Shown here: positions 8,242 to 16,179 of the stretch, one piece after another
Layout of the letters: each line of letters begins with the position of its first letter
Position numbering within the stretch: the stretch's first letter is position 1
Source of the DNA: Anaerolineales bacterium
GTDB lineage: Bacteria; Chloroflexota; Anaerolineae; Anaerolineales; UBA4823
DNA: 64,000 nt
Direction: 5' to 3'
Assembly (NCBI GenBank): GCA_016929095.1
Contig: JAFGJM010000015.1
Location: 1-64,000 of the forward strand
The notes under the pieces: model-generated
Told to the model about the DNA's origin: nothing
What the model saw: the letters and a program-made list of their open reading frames with translations, nothing else
The model's database searches: none
Position numbers and translations under genes: made by a program

Positions 8242-8649
8242 ATGGACTTAGCAGAACTCATTAAGCCCGGAACGTCACTTGAACAAGTATTTATCGTTGA
8301 TGAAGAAAAAACCGCACACCATCTTGGCAGTGGTGAATCACGCGTCCTGGCAACCCCCTGCTTGATCGCTTTCATGGAACGGCTATGCAACAAGATGCTC
8401 TTGAGTGTATTGCCTGAAGGCTATTCCAGTGTCGGGATACTGGTGACAGTGCACCACCTGGCTCCCACCCCCGTTAACTGTTCGGTCAAGGTGAAAGCAG
8501 AGGTGCTCTCCATTGATGGGAACTCGGTAACATTTTCCGTCCAAGCCTGGGATGATTATGACCAGGTTGGAGCGGGTCAACATCAACGCGCCGTTATCGA
8601 TATCGCCCGGTTTATGAAGCGCGTCGCTGCTAAAAATCACGAAACGTGA
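8242..8649 (+). CDS. Hotdog-fold thioesterase, FlK-like
   Basis: This 135-residue protein is a single hotdog domain resembling the fluoroacetyl-CoA thioesterase (FlK) family. Visible marks are VLATPCLIAFMERLC (near residue 36, helix with the conserved Glu), VGILVTVHHLAPTPVNCSVK (near 65, catalytic His region) and a C-terminal strand H-QRAVIDIARF. It is predicted to hydrolyse a short acyl-CoA in the cytoplasm. The substrate is unlikely to be fluoroacetyl-CoA specifically; the family is broad. The ATG follows GAGAGGAG. It is a single gene, convergent with the LysM gene. Confidence 0.8.
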   Translation: MDLAELIKPGTSLEQVFIVDEEKTAHHLGSGESRVLATPCLIAFMERLCNKMLLSVLPEGYSSVGILVTVHHLAPTPVNCSVKVKAEVLSIDGNSVTFSVQAWDDYDQVGAGQHQRAVIDIARFMKRVAAKNHET

Positions 8650-8665
8650 TCAATATCTAAATATA

Positions 8666-9466
8666 CTATTTTGCCCGCATCATTCGGGTAGCAAACACCC
8701 CCAGCCCCAAACCGGCTACCAAAAGAAAACCGCCAATAATACCCAATAGCGGTGATTTTCCGCTATCATCGGTAGGTATTGGTGATTGTGTATCATTGGT
8801 TGAATTTCGCTGAGCGCCAAAATCCAGATATGTCTCATCACCAGCGTTAAGTGAAAGAATATACGTGGTTTCAGTGGTGGCGTTGAAGCCCGCTGGTACT
8901 GCCACGCTGATTGTATAATCACCCTCCGCCAGATCTTCGTAGCATTGAGGGTCTTCGCTTTCCACAGTTTCGCTGGTGAGGGATACCGAACCCAAATTAT
9001 TATTCAAGTTGATCGCGCCGCCGGGAATGGAAAGTTCACTCGTCTCGCGGATGGAATTGCCGTTTTCATCGTTATAAAGCAAAACACAAATCATGCCGGT
9101 GCCCAACTCTTTGGTAGGCGTGGGAATGACATCGGTGGCAGTCGGGCTTGGTCCGGGTGAAGGGGTTGATATGACCGGTCCACCTAAACCCAACAACAAT
9201 ACCTGACCCACAGAAATATTATCCCCGGCCAGATTGTTCAGCCCGCGTATTTCATCTATGGAAACACCGGAAATCAACGAAATCCGCAACAGGGTGTCAT
9301 TTGCCTGAACAGTATAAAGGATGCGCCCATCTGGTCCAGGCGTAGGCGTGGGGAAAGGCGTCATTTGAAACGGCGGGGCAGCGCTCGCAAGATGATAAGG
9401 CAATAATGCGGCCAGCATGATAAATATGCATATAACAGATAAGATTTTCACATTCAAGTACTTCAT
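8666..9466 (-). CDS. Secreted or surface LysM protein with a C-terminal membrane anchor
   Basis: This 266-residue protein starts with a signal peptide (hydrophobic residues 8-28). A short TPFPTPTPGP linker comes next, then a LysM domain (about 50-95, ILYTVQANDTLLRISLISGV ending ISVGQVLLLG) that binds glycan. A second TP-rich linker, a beta-rich SdrD/B-type or CNA-B-like domain (about 125-215, CVLLYNDENGNSIRETSELS), and a C-terminal hydrophobic helix ending RMMRAK complete it. It probably sits on the outer face of the envelope. The TP-rich linker style recurs in the C39 peptidase at 27.4 kb. Confidence 0.75.
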   Translation of the reverse strand: MKYLNVKILSVICIFIMLAALLPYHLASAAPPFQMTPFPTPTPGPDGRILYTVQANDTLLRISLISGVSIDEIRGLNNLAGDNISVGQVLLLGLGGPVISTPSPGPSPTATDVIPTPTKELGTGMICVLLYNDENGNSIRETSELSIPGGAINLNNNLGSVSLTSETVESEDPQCYEDLAEGDYTISVAVPAGFNATTETTYILSLNAGDETYLDFGAQRNSTNDTQSPIPTDDSGKSPLLGIIGGFLLVAGLGLGVFATRMMRAK

Positions 9467-9592
9467 GATTGGCTAGATTATACTGGAAGATAGAGTATAT
9501 CGCAGGGTTTACTAATTAAGCGCTAATCTAACAAATCCCAAATACACCCCCTTCCCCCGCAGGCTGAGGGACCGTGAGGACGGTGTATTTTC

Positions 9593-10786
9593 CTATCCCT
9601 GTAAATTCAATTTGCTCAGTAGGAATTTTGTTGCAAATAAGGCACAAATATTAAACAGGATGGCTGCCAACACATTTCCGCTGATCCCCGGAAGGGAAAA
9701 CGCTTTATACCAGGTGCAGCTATACAGCAAGGTGGCAATTGGCGCGCCTATCGCCCTGCCCAGCGAGTGAGATGCGGCGCTGAAAGCCGTCATCGTCGCC
9801 CGGTTGTTGGGCATGATCTCGGTCATCATAGGGATCACACTCACCAGGGTGAACTCGAAGGTGATATAGAATAGGAACAAACCGAAAAAGGCGCCCCAGG
9901 TATTTTGCGCTACAAAAGGCAGCAATATGGCGCTCAAGCTGTTCAATACCAATCCCAGTCCAATTGCCCGTGCTTTTCCCAGGCGGTCGGTGAAACTCAC
10001 CACGCACAGTTCACCACTCAATTCCGAAATGCCGATGACCGCCGAAGCCATTCCCAGGGCAGCGATCTTCAACCCAAAGGCGTCTTCCATCCACACTCCA
10101 AAAATCGTGTTTACCACTTCATTGGAGGCACTTATAAAAACACCAATCAGCATACCGGCTATTGCTGGGGTGTAAGTGAGTACGCTTTTCAGGTTCTCCC
10201 ACAACGGCAGTCCATTTCGGCGGACGACCGGGTCTTCGGGTATCATCCAGGCGACAATCCCCATGGCAGCAATACCTAAGATAGCAAACCAGCGGAAAGG
10301 CGCCGGCCACCCGCTGCGAGCAATCAACAATCCCACCAGCGGCACACCGATAATGAAGCTGAGCGACCAGCCCATTTCGGAAATAGCCACGATAAGCCCG
10401 CGTCGTCGATATGGCGTTCGATCTCCCAGGTATGCCAGTAATGATGGATCGTGAGAATACTTGCCTAAAACGGTGAGCAGCAAGGCAGCAATGAACGCCG
10501 GATATGTGGGCCAGATGGCGACCAGCACAGCGCCCAGCACCATCAAACTCCAGCCCACCAGCATGCCGGTTTTCCTGCCGCGGCTGTCGCCGATGGATGC
10601 GAGGAATGGGCCCAATGCTCCCAATAGCGAGCGCAGGGTGAGGGCTAAAGAGAGTGCCGGTAAGCTCACACCCAAACCATCCCGAAATACGCCCAGGAAG
10701 GGATATACCATGCGGTACATGGTGTTGATCAGCGTGCGGGTGACGGTCAGGATGGGTACCTGAACATGAAAGGAGGGTTTATTCAC
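9593..10786 (-). CDS. Major facilitator superfamily transporter
   Basis: This protein of about 397 residues has twelve predicted TM helices. LGPFLASIGDSRGRKTGMLV between TM2 and TM3 is the MFS loop motif, and SFTDRLGKARAIGLG is its C-half counterpart. Only the MFS fold is recognisable, not the substrate. A longer reading frame opens at 10828, but I prefer GTG at 10786 because it forms a GTGA overlap with the stop of the upstream membrane gene and has AGGGGA about 10 bases before it. It is co-transcribed with that gene. Confidence 0.78.
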   Translation of the reverse strand: MNKPSFHVQVPILTVTRTLINTMYRMVYPFLGVFRDGLGVSLPALSLALTLRSLLGALGPFLASIGDSRGRKTGMLVGWSLMVLGAVLVAIWPTYPAFIAALLLTVLGKYSHDPSLLAYLGDRTPYRRRGLIVAISEMGWSLSFIIGVPLVGLLIARSGWPAPFRWFAILGIAAMGIVAWMIPEDPVVRRNGLPLWENLKSVLTYTPAIAGMLIGVFISASNEVVNTIFGVWMEDAFGLKIAALGMASAVIGISELSGELCVVSFTDRLGKARAIGLGLVLNSLSAILLPFVAQNTWGAFFGLFLFYITFEFTLVSVIPMMTEIMPNNRATMTAFSAASHSLGRAIGAPIATLLYSCTWYKAFSLPGISGNVLAAILFNICALFATKFLLSKLNLQG

Positions 10787-11397
10787 TGGGCCGCTTTCCC
10801 CTGGCGGTTTTGAAGCCACCCATACCACTGTCTGGCTGACTGCCCGGCGATGATAAGCAGCATAAGGAAAATCCCGCTGAAATAGATTTGAATACCTAGG
10901 GCATTGGATTGTGAAATGGGCGATACCGGGTGCAGCACCGATTGCGCGCCGCGCAAACTGATGATCAATGTCACGGCGTATAAAAAATTGGTTGCCGAAG
11001 TCCAGGCAGCAGGCAGGAATATCAACCCGATATGCAATATCAAACCCACCACGGCGAAATTGAAGGGGATGCGAAAACGCGGCTCATCCAAAAACAAACC
11101 GTTCCAGGTGACCTGCATCACCAGCAATGACATGGGCAAAAAGATGAGCCACAACGCTAAAGCCACATGCCCGATGGCGCGTGACCAAATATGGATATGA
11201 TCTCGGCGAACAATGAAGCCGTATAACCCCGCCAGACCGGCAACGGTAAACATGATGATTGCCGTCCATGCTAATGCGCCGTGAAAAAATACGAGGCGCG
11301 AATTGGCGCCCAGCGTTTTTTCGAGCGGCGTAAACAAAACGATAAGGCAGAGAAAAATGAAAGAGATGACGAAGAAACGAAGGTTGTTTTTGCGCAC
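10783..11397 (-). CDS. Small polytopic membrane protein, unknown function
   Basis: About 204 residues with roughly six hydrophobic segments and few charges, ending RQWYGWLQNRQGKAAQ. The first segment is FFVISFIFLCLIVLFTP; others include ALAWTAIIMFTVAGLAGLYG and AVVGLILHIGLIFLPAAW. No family was recognised. The open frame extends to 11724, but that part reads through REP-like repeats (RRRNILRRRNIF), so I place the start at GTG 11397, after AGGACAACGCC. The stop overlaps the start of the MFS gene, so the two products may work together. Confidence 0.6.
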   Translation of the reverse strand: MRKNNLRFFVISFIFLCLIVLFTPLEKTLGANSRLVFFHGALAWTAIIMFTVAGLAGLYGFIVRRDHIHIWSRAIGHVALALWLIFLPMSLLVMQVTWNGLFLDEPRFRIPFNFAVVGLILHIGLIFLPAAWTSATNFLYAVTLIISLRGAQSVLHPVSPISQSNALGIQIYFSGIFLMLLIIAGQSARQWYGWLQNRQGKAAQ

Positions 11398-11490
11398 GGC
11401 GTTGTCCTGAGGGGAATTATAAACGGGATTGGTGTATAATTTTTGTATTGGGAGGTATTGGGTTGTGAAAATATCATCATTGTCATCGTC

Positions 11491-11592
11491 GTAGAGACGC
11501 AAAATATTGCGTCTCCGGAAAATATTGCGTCTCCGTAAAATATTGCGTCTCCACATAATGATAAGTAAAGACGCAAAATATTGCGTCTCTAC
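11491..11592. repeat. Cluster of REP-like palindromes beside the RAYT gene
   Basis: A full unit at 11491-11516 consists of GAGACGCAA and TTGCGTCTC around AATA. Two half units (AAAATATTGCGTCTCC at 11519-11534 and 11537-11552) and a second full unit at 11565-11592 follow. The half units repeat with an 18-bp period. The cluster is directly upstream of the transposase start at 11614, as expected for REP elements handled by RAYT enzymes. Confidence 0.85.
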
Positions 11593-11613
11593 ACAATAAA
11601 ATATTGGATAACC

Positions 11614-12186
11614 ATGGAAAAATATAAAAACAAATACCGCATTCCGTCCGCCCGATTGCCCTATTGGGATTACGGGCAAAATGCATCGTATTTTGTAACC
11701 ATATGCACCAAAAATCGGGAACATTTTTTGGGGGAAATTTTCGATGGGAAAATGGAATTATCGGAAATCGGTAAAATGGCGGAAAAATATTGGTTAGAAA
11801 TACCATACCATTTCCCATTTGTTAAATTGGATGCATTTGTGATCATGCCTAACCATGTGCATGGCATCATCATCATTGATAATCCGGATAATGGTTCCAA
11901 CGTGGTAGAGACGCAAAATATTGCGTCTCTACAAAATATTGCGTCTCTACCACAACGACAATTACCCCCAAAAAATCGTTTCGGACCCCAATTGGAAAAT
12001 TTGGCGTCGATTATCCGTGGTTATAAAATCGGCGTGACCAAACACGCCCGGATCATCCATCCCAATTTTGCCTGGCAATCTCGTTATTATGATCACATCA
12101 TCCGGGACGAAAAATCATATCATCAAATTTCAACATACATTGCCAATAATCCCTCAAAATGGCAGGATGATAAATTCTATGCATAA
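11614..12186 (+). CDS. REP-associated tyrosine transposase (RAYT, Y1/HUH family)
   Basis: About 190 residues. The HUH motif lies in DAFVIMPNHVHGIIII (near residue 75), and the catalytic-tyrosine region near 170 reads YYDHIIRDEKSYHQISTYI, followed by NNP and W, typical of RAYT rather than IS200 TnpA. It is predicted to nick and join single-stranded DNA at REP hairpins. The ATG at 11614 is preferred over a TTG at 11581 that lies inside a REP unit. About 50 bp of REP sequence (11902-11953) is embedded in frame and encodes a repeated NIASL. The active-site segments on both sides are intact. Confidence 0.88.
   Translation: MEKYKNKYRIPSARLPYWDYGQNASYFVTICTKNREHFLGEIFDGKMELSEIGKMAEKYWLEIPYHFPFVKLDAFVIMPNHVHGIIIIDNPDNGSNVVETQNIASLQNIASLPQRQLPPKNRFGPQLENLASIIRGYKIGVTKHARIIHPNFAWQSRYYDHIIRDEKSYHQISTYIANNPSKWQDDKFYA
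11902..11953. repeat. REP-like unit inside the RAYT reading frame
   Basis: GTGGTAGAGACGCAA at the left and TTGCGTCTCTACCAC at the right enclose a full REP hairpin plus an 18-bp tandem duplication (11915-11932 and 11933-11950). The frame is kept, and the peptide reads VETQNIASLQNIASLPQ. It is the same family as the cluster at 11491-11592. Confidence 0.85.
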
Positions 12187-12187
12187 A

Positions 12188-12484
12188 ATGGTCGAATCCG
12201 ATATTGAAAAATTCGCCATTGAATTGCCAAAACGTTTGAGCGCTGTCAGCCGGGATTTTTCGCGTTTAGCCCGCCGTATTGCACGCCAACAACGCTTCGA
12301 TGATTGCTTTATGGATACCATCGACAACCCGCCTGTCAAAAAGACTTTCGGCGGCGCCATTGGGCATATAATTACGCATAACATGCATCATCGCGCCCAA
12401 GTTATGTACTTAATGGAAAAAGTAGGATTAAAGGATCACATCGAAGGCGATCTATTGAGTTGGGAAAGCAGCTGTTTTGGCTGA
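12188..12484 (+). pseudogene. Truncated DinB-like protein (C-terminal part only)
   Basis: This frame of 98 residues from ATG 12188 resembles the C-terminal half of DinB/YfiT four-helix-bundle proteins: FGGAIGHIITHNMHHRAQVM carries the second metal-ligand His pair, and the end EGDLLSWESSCFG fits. The N-terminal helices with the first His are missing, and the frame starts 2 bp after the RAYT stop. The simplest reading is a gene whose 5' part was lost when the REP/RAYT unit arrived. A functional short protein is less likely. Confidence 0.55.
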
Positions 12485-12577
12485 CAATAATTTGCGAAAA
12501 TGGGGAGTGATTCTGCGCTCACCAACAGGAAACGCACTCCATTACGCCATACCCGAAAATGAATATAGGAGCCAATA

Positions 12578-13072
12578 ATGAAACATATCGATTACATGGA
12601 TGTCGCCAAAACCGTAATGACCCAATTAAATCAAGGGGCATTTCTAACCGTCAAAGCCGGAGACCAACTGAACACCATGACCATCGGCTGGGCTACAATG
12701 GGAATTATCTGGTCAAAACCGATTGTGATGGTTGCTGTGCGCGACTCCAGATATACTTTTGAAATTATAGAAAAAGCTGTCGATTTCACCATTTCCTTTC
12801 CCAAAAATGACATGAGTAAGGAATTATCGTATTGCGGTAGCGCATCGGGGCGTTCATTTGATAAATTTAAAGAATGCAAACTGAAACCCGGTGCTGCCCA
12901 AAAGACTGTTTCGCCCATCATCCAGATACCGGGAATCCATTTTGAATGTAAAATTGTCTATAAGACAGCGATGGACCCTGCGTTTTTAGATAAGACATAT
13001 AAAAAGCTTTATCCGCAAAGTGATTTTCACACGCTTTATTTTGGAGAACTGGTATCGTGTTATGAAATTTGA
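12578..13072 (+). CDS. Flavin reductase-like FMN-binding protein
   Basis: This 164-residue split-barrel flavoprotein reads LNTMTIGWATMGIIWSKPIV near residue 32 (FMN-binding segment of the flavin-reductase-like domain), followed by YTFEIIEKAVDFTISFP and CGSASGRSFDKF. The family reduces flavins or binds FMN for electron transfer. Normal length for the single-domain form. The ATG has AGGAGCC seven bases upstream. It is 7 bp before the DUF3592 gene, so probably the same transcript. The partner is unknown. Confidence 0.85.
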   Translation: MKHIDYMDVAKTVMTQLNQGAFLTVKAGDQLNTMTIGWATMGIIWSKPIVMVAVRDSRYTFEIIEKAVDFTISFPKNDMSKELSYCGSASGRSFDKFKECKLKPGAAQKTVSPIIQIPGIHFECKIVYKTAMDPAFLDKTYKKLYPQSDFHTLYFGELVSCYEI

Positions 13073-13079
13073 ATAATTC

Positions 13080-13580
13080 ATGAAATTGCGCAACCTCTTC
13101 CGCCTCTTTGAGCCCTTACCCACCATCATCGTCCTTGTAGTGGCTGTACCTTTTCTGTTCATCGGCATGACCGAGCTATTCAAGGCACAATCGATGATTG
13201 AGAATTTCACATCCACCCGCGGCACTGTCATTGGCACCGATTTCTTGAGAAATATTGATGCTCAAGATAGCACCATATCATCCTGGACAATCCACCCGAG
13301 AGTGCGCTTCACCACTCCGCAAGGACAGGAGGTCAGCTTTACCGACTCTGTAGGATCATATCCTGCCGATTATGAGGTAGGAGATAAAGTAGAAGTGCTA
13401 TATAACCCAGAGAACCCGCGTGAGGCGACCATTAAGAACTGGAAATACATATGGTTTGCTCCCCTGTGGATAACCGCTATTGGGCTTCTGCCCATCCTTG
13501 GCTTGCTTGGATGGGCGTCATGGCGGTATGTGCAGGCTGAGCGGATTATGAAAGCTTCTCGTAAATCACGGAGGCGATAA
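13080..13580 (+). CDS. DUF3592 membrane protein
   Basis: This 166-residue protein has an N-terminal TM helix (about 12-33) and a C-terminal TM helix (about 122-145), with a beta-rich domain between them. VRFTTPQGQEVSF and YEVGDKVEVLYNPENPREA are the DUF3592 signature. No biochemical role is established for the family. It follows the flavin reductase by 7 bp. The following 238 bp up to the next start hold no gene I can support. Confidence 0.78.
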   Translation: MKLRNLFRLFEPLPTIIVLVVAVPFLFIGMTELFKAQSMIENFTSTRGTVIGTDFLRNIDAQDSTISSWTIHPRVRFTTPQGQEVSFTDSVGSYPADYEVGDKVEVLYNPENPREATIKNWKYIWFAPLWITAIGLLPILGLLGWASWRYVQAERIMKASRKSRRR

Positions 13581-13818
13581 TGGATTTCTCCGCCGTGAGG
13601 TGATGAAACTGGTATATCGGGGTAGAATCGAACATACGTTGTTGATGTAGCTCATCTGGAGTTAGACGCTGTTTTTATATAACCAGGCATTGCTCTTCTT
13701 TAAAAATCTAAGAAGAACAAGAACCGGAACTCTTCTTTGGGGTGTTTTTCCTGGAATACAAATCCAAAACACCCATGTCGTTTCTGATGAAATTATGAGG
13801 ATGAACAAAGGGAGAAAT

Positions 13819-14709
13819 ATGATGGAGAAAAGAACAAAACAAGAAAAAGCCTCCAGCACAGCCGGGTATACCTGTTTTTCGAGGGCTTGCGCTACCCGTG
13901 AGAAAGACGAGCGATATCGTGGACCGGATACCATGGCGGAGATGTTCCTGCCCGGCTTCGCAAAAGTCATCCTCAATGTGCCGGTTCTCAGAAAAGTATT
14001 TATGAGCAAGGTAGCTCCTTCTGGGATATATGAATATGTTATTGCCAGAACCAAAGTCTTCGATGAAATCTTTTTGGATGGCTTAGCCAGGCGTATTACC
14101 CAGATTGTTATCATGGGCGCGGGAATGGATACCAGAGCCTTACGCTTTGCTAACCAGAACCGGGGTACAAGGATCATTGAACTTGATATTGAAAAGACGC
14201 AACGACCAAAAATCGATATATTAAATCGCAACCAGGTAGCGTTACCTGAAGAACTCGTTTTCGCATCTATAGATTTCAATAAAGAGAGTCTTTCGGATGT
14301 ATTAATGAATGCCGGCTATCAGAAAGAGCAGCCAGGGCTCTTTCTTTGGGAGGGAGTCACCATGTATCTTAACGCCGAAGCGGTCGATGGTACCCTGGCT
14401 TTTATCAGAAAAAACTCATCAAGGGGCAACCAGATAGTCTTTGATTATATCTATGCTTCCGTATTAAGACGGGAGAATCAGTTCTATGGAGAAAAAGAGA
14501 TATTCGATACGGTTTCACAGGCTGGCGAGGGCTATACTTTTGGCATTGAAAAAGGTGAAATTGATGAATACTTGGCTGAGCGTGGCTATAGAATGGCTGC
14601 GCACTATACGCCTTCCGAGCTTGAGCAAAAATATTTCAAGACCGAAGATGGAGATATTCCCAGGCGCATCAATGGTACACACAGCATCGTACTCGCCGAA
14701 GTGGTGTGA
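13819..14709 (+). CDS. SAM methyltransferase of the leucine carboxymethyltransferase-like (TIGR00027) group
   Basis: About 296 residues. VIMGAGMDTRALRF near residue 96 is the characteristic motif I of the LCMT/PpmS-like bacterial family. IIELDIEKTQRPK follows as the acidic motif, FLWEGVTMYLNAEAV is motif IV, and VFDYIY comes later. Members make O-methyl derivatives of small molecules or polyketide-type products. ATG 13819 has AGGGAG seven bases upstream; a longer frame from 13690 lacks a start signal. Codon use is more AT-rich than in the core genes, consistent with an accessory origin. Confidence 0.82.
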   Translation: MMEKRTKQEKASSTAGYTCFSRACATREKDERYRGPDTMAEMFLPGFAKVILNVPVLRKVFMSKVAPSGIYEYVIARTKVFDEIFLDGLARRITQIVIMGAGMDTRALRFANQNRGTRIIELDIEKTQRPKIDILNRNQVALPEELVFASIDFNKESLSDVLMNAGYQKEQPGLFLWEGVTMYLNAEAVDGTLAFIRKNSSRGNQIVFDYIYASVLRRENQFYGEKEIFDTVSQAGEGYTFGIEKGEIDEYLAERGYRMAAHYTPSELEQKYFKTEDGDIPRRINGTHSIVLAEVV

Positions 14710-14786
14710 GTGAAGTTGAAGCAAACGGCTGTGTAGTTCTCCGCTTTTTTTATCATGCAAATTAAATACACAAAAGGTCTACGAAG

Positions 14787-15404
14787 ATGTTGAAAAAATT
14801 TTATGAAAATACAAGAAAACCCGAGAATACATTAGGCGGGAAGATCATGCTCTGGTCTATGAACAGGGGGCATAATGCCAACGCGTCTTGGGGAATTTCT
14901 CACTTATCCCTGGACAAAGTCGAGACAATCCTGGATATTGGATGCGGCGGCGGAAAAAATATCAGTAATCTCTTGAAATTGACCAAAAAAACAAAAATTT
15001 ACGGTATCGATTATTCACCTGCCAGTGTGGAGGCGTCCATAAAATATAACAAAGCAGCAGTAAACGCTGGGCTTGTGGAAATCAAGGAAGCAAGCGTCGA
15101 AAACATACCTTACGAAGCGGAAACTTTTGATTGTGTTACCGCATTTGAGACCATATATTTTTGGCCAAATATTGGTGAAAATTTCAAGGAAGTAGCACGT
15201 GTGCTAAAAAAGGGGGGTGTGTTTTTAATCTGTAATGAATCTCAACATCCTGAAGGCAATGAAAAATGGTCTGAGATGTTAAAAATGACTATTTATACAG
15301 GAGCTCAAATAAAAGAATTGATGGAATGTGCGGGGTTTTCAAATATTCAAATGGATGAACATACAAATCATCAATGGTTATGCGTAACAGGAAAGTTGGC
15401 GTAA
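14787..15404 (+). CDS. Class I SAM-dependent methyltransferase
   Basis: This 205-residue protein has motif I TILDIGCGGGKNISNLL near residue 50, motif II YGIDYSP and motif IV FDCVTAFETIYFW, ending in the usual beta-strand LICNES. It resembles Methyltransf_11 enzymes in Firmicutes-like accessory regions, and its A+T-rich codons match this. ATG at 14787 with AAAGG upstream. It lies 77 bp after the LCMT-like gene and is convergent with the TetR gene. Substrate unknown. Confidence 0.8.
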   Translation: MLKKFYENTRKPENTLGGKIMLWSMNRGHNANASWGISHLSLDKVETILDIGCGGGKNISNLLKLTKKTKIYGIDYSPASVEASIKYNKAAVNAGLVEIKEASVENIPYEAETFDCVTAFETIYFWPNIGENFKEVARVLKKGGVFLICNESQHPEGNEKWSEMLKMTIYTGAQIKELMECAGFSNIQMDEHTNHQWLCVTGKLA

Positions 15405-15515
15405 AAAAAATCCAAATCTGATAAAAACACTTTGCACAGACCACTTGGTAGTATACGCGCCCATTAACCAATTACTTTTTATACAGTCAGGTTTGAAGGT
15501 CGACACTAAATATTT

Positions 15516-16034
15516 TTAAAAGTCTAGCGCAACGATGATATGTTTGGTAATATTCGCAACCGTATCCAGCAGAGCTGTTTCATCATATTTGGATTCCATT
15601 AACACTTGTGAGGCGCCCCGAAAAAGAAATGACAACACGATATCTTTTTCAGGAAATCTGTTCCCCGCGGGGTATTGCATTTTTAGCTGTTTCTCAACCT
15701 TATCAATGAGTACATTGATCCTTCCCGAAAATATGGTTAATATCCATGTTTCATGGGATTTAAAGGCGTAATATAATCCTTTAACAAAACTATCCGGCTT
15801 GTTAAACAGAGAATCCATATGCTCGAAGCTGTTCATAATGGATAGGATTGTTTCATCCTCAACTTCATCTGCGAGGGCATATATATCCTGATAATGCTTA
15901 TAGAAAGTTGTTTTATTAATCAGGGCAATTTGACATAACTCCGTAACTCTAATTTTTTCAAGTGTATTATTCGCACGAAGTTTTATAAACGCTTCTTTGA
16001 TATTCTTTTTGGTTTTTACAATCCTCAAATCCAT
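15516..16034 (-). CDS. TetR/AcrR-family transcriptional regulator
   Basis: About 172 residues. The N-terminal helix-turn-helix reads TKKNIKEAFIKLRANNTLEK then IRVTELCQIALINKTTFYKH (recognition helix near residue 40), typical of the DhaS/TetR_C_33-like subgroup. The C-terminal ligand-binding domain is helical. ATG 16034 is chosen because GGAGGG lies eight bases upstream; a further Met at 16052 lacks one. It is divergent from the AttH-like gene and shares a 145-bp control region, so it probably represses that gene and itself (inference). Confidence 0.82.
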   Translation of the reverse strand: MDLRIVKTKKNIKEAFIKLRANNTLEKIRVTELCQIALINKTTFYKHYQDIYALADEVEDETILSIMNSFEHMDSLFNKPDSFVKGLYYAFKSHETWILTIFSGRINVLIDKVEKQLKMQYPAGNRFPEKDIVLSFLFRGASQVLMESKYDETALLDTVANITKHIIVALDF

Positions 16035-16125
16035 CGTCAATACCCTCCGCATAATCCCACTGATATATAAAACAGTTGCTTAATCATCGATTTCAGTCAT
16101 TTGATGGTAGTTATCTAACCCGAGA

Positions 16126-16141
16126 AGTAGTATAAGCTACT
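16126..16141. promoter_or_regulatory. Possible TetR-family operator
   Basis: AGTAG and CTACT are inverted arms around TATAAG. They lie 39 bp before the GTG of the AttH-like gene and 92 bp before the regulator start. A TTAATTAA palindrome follows within 15 bp. Position and symmetry fit an operator; assignment to the adjacent regulator is inference. Confidence 0.4.
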
Positions 16142-16179
16142 ATAGTTGTTTAATTAATTATAGCCGAAGGAGGAAAACC

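Noticed and set aside
11491..11592. CRISPR array
   Set aside because: The repeated units are short palindromes with 0-12 bp between them and no unique spacers of constant length, and no cas genes are near; they belong to a REP/RAYT system.
11398..11724. N-terminal extension of the membrane gene at 10783
   Set aside because: Extension reads through REP repeats (RRRNILRRRNIF) and has no plausible family; the GTG at 11397 is a better start.
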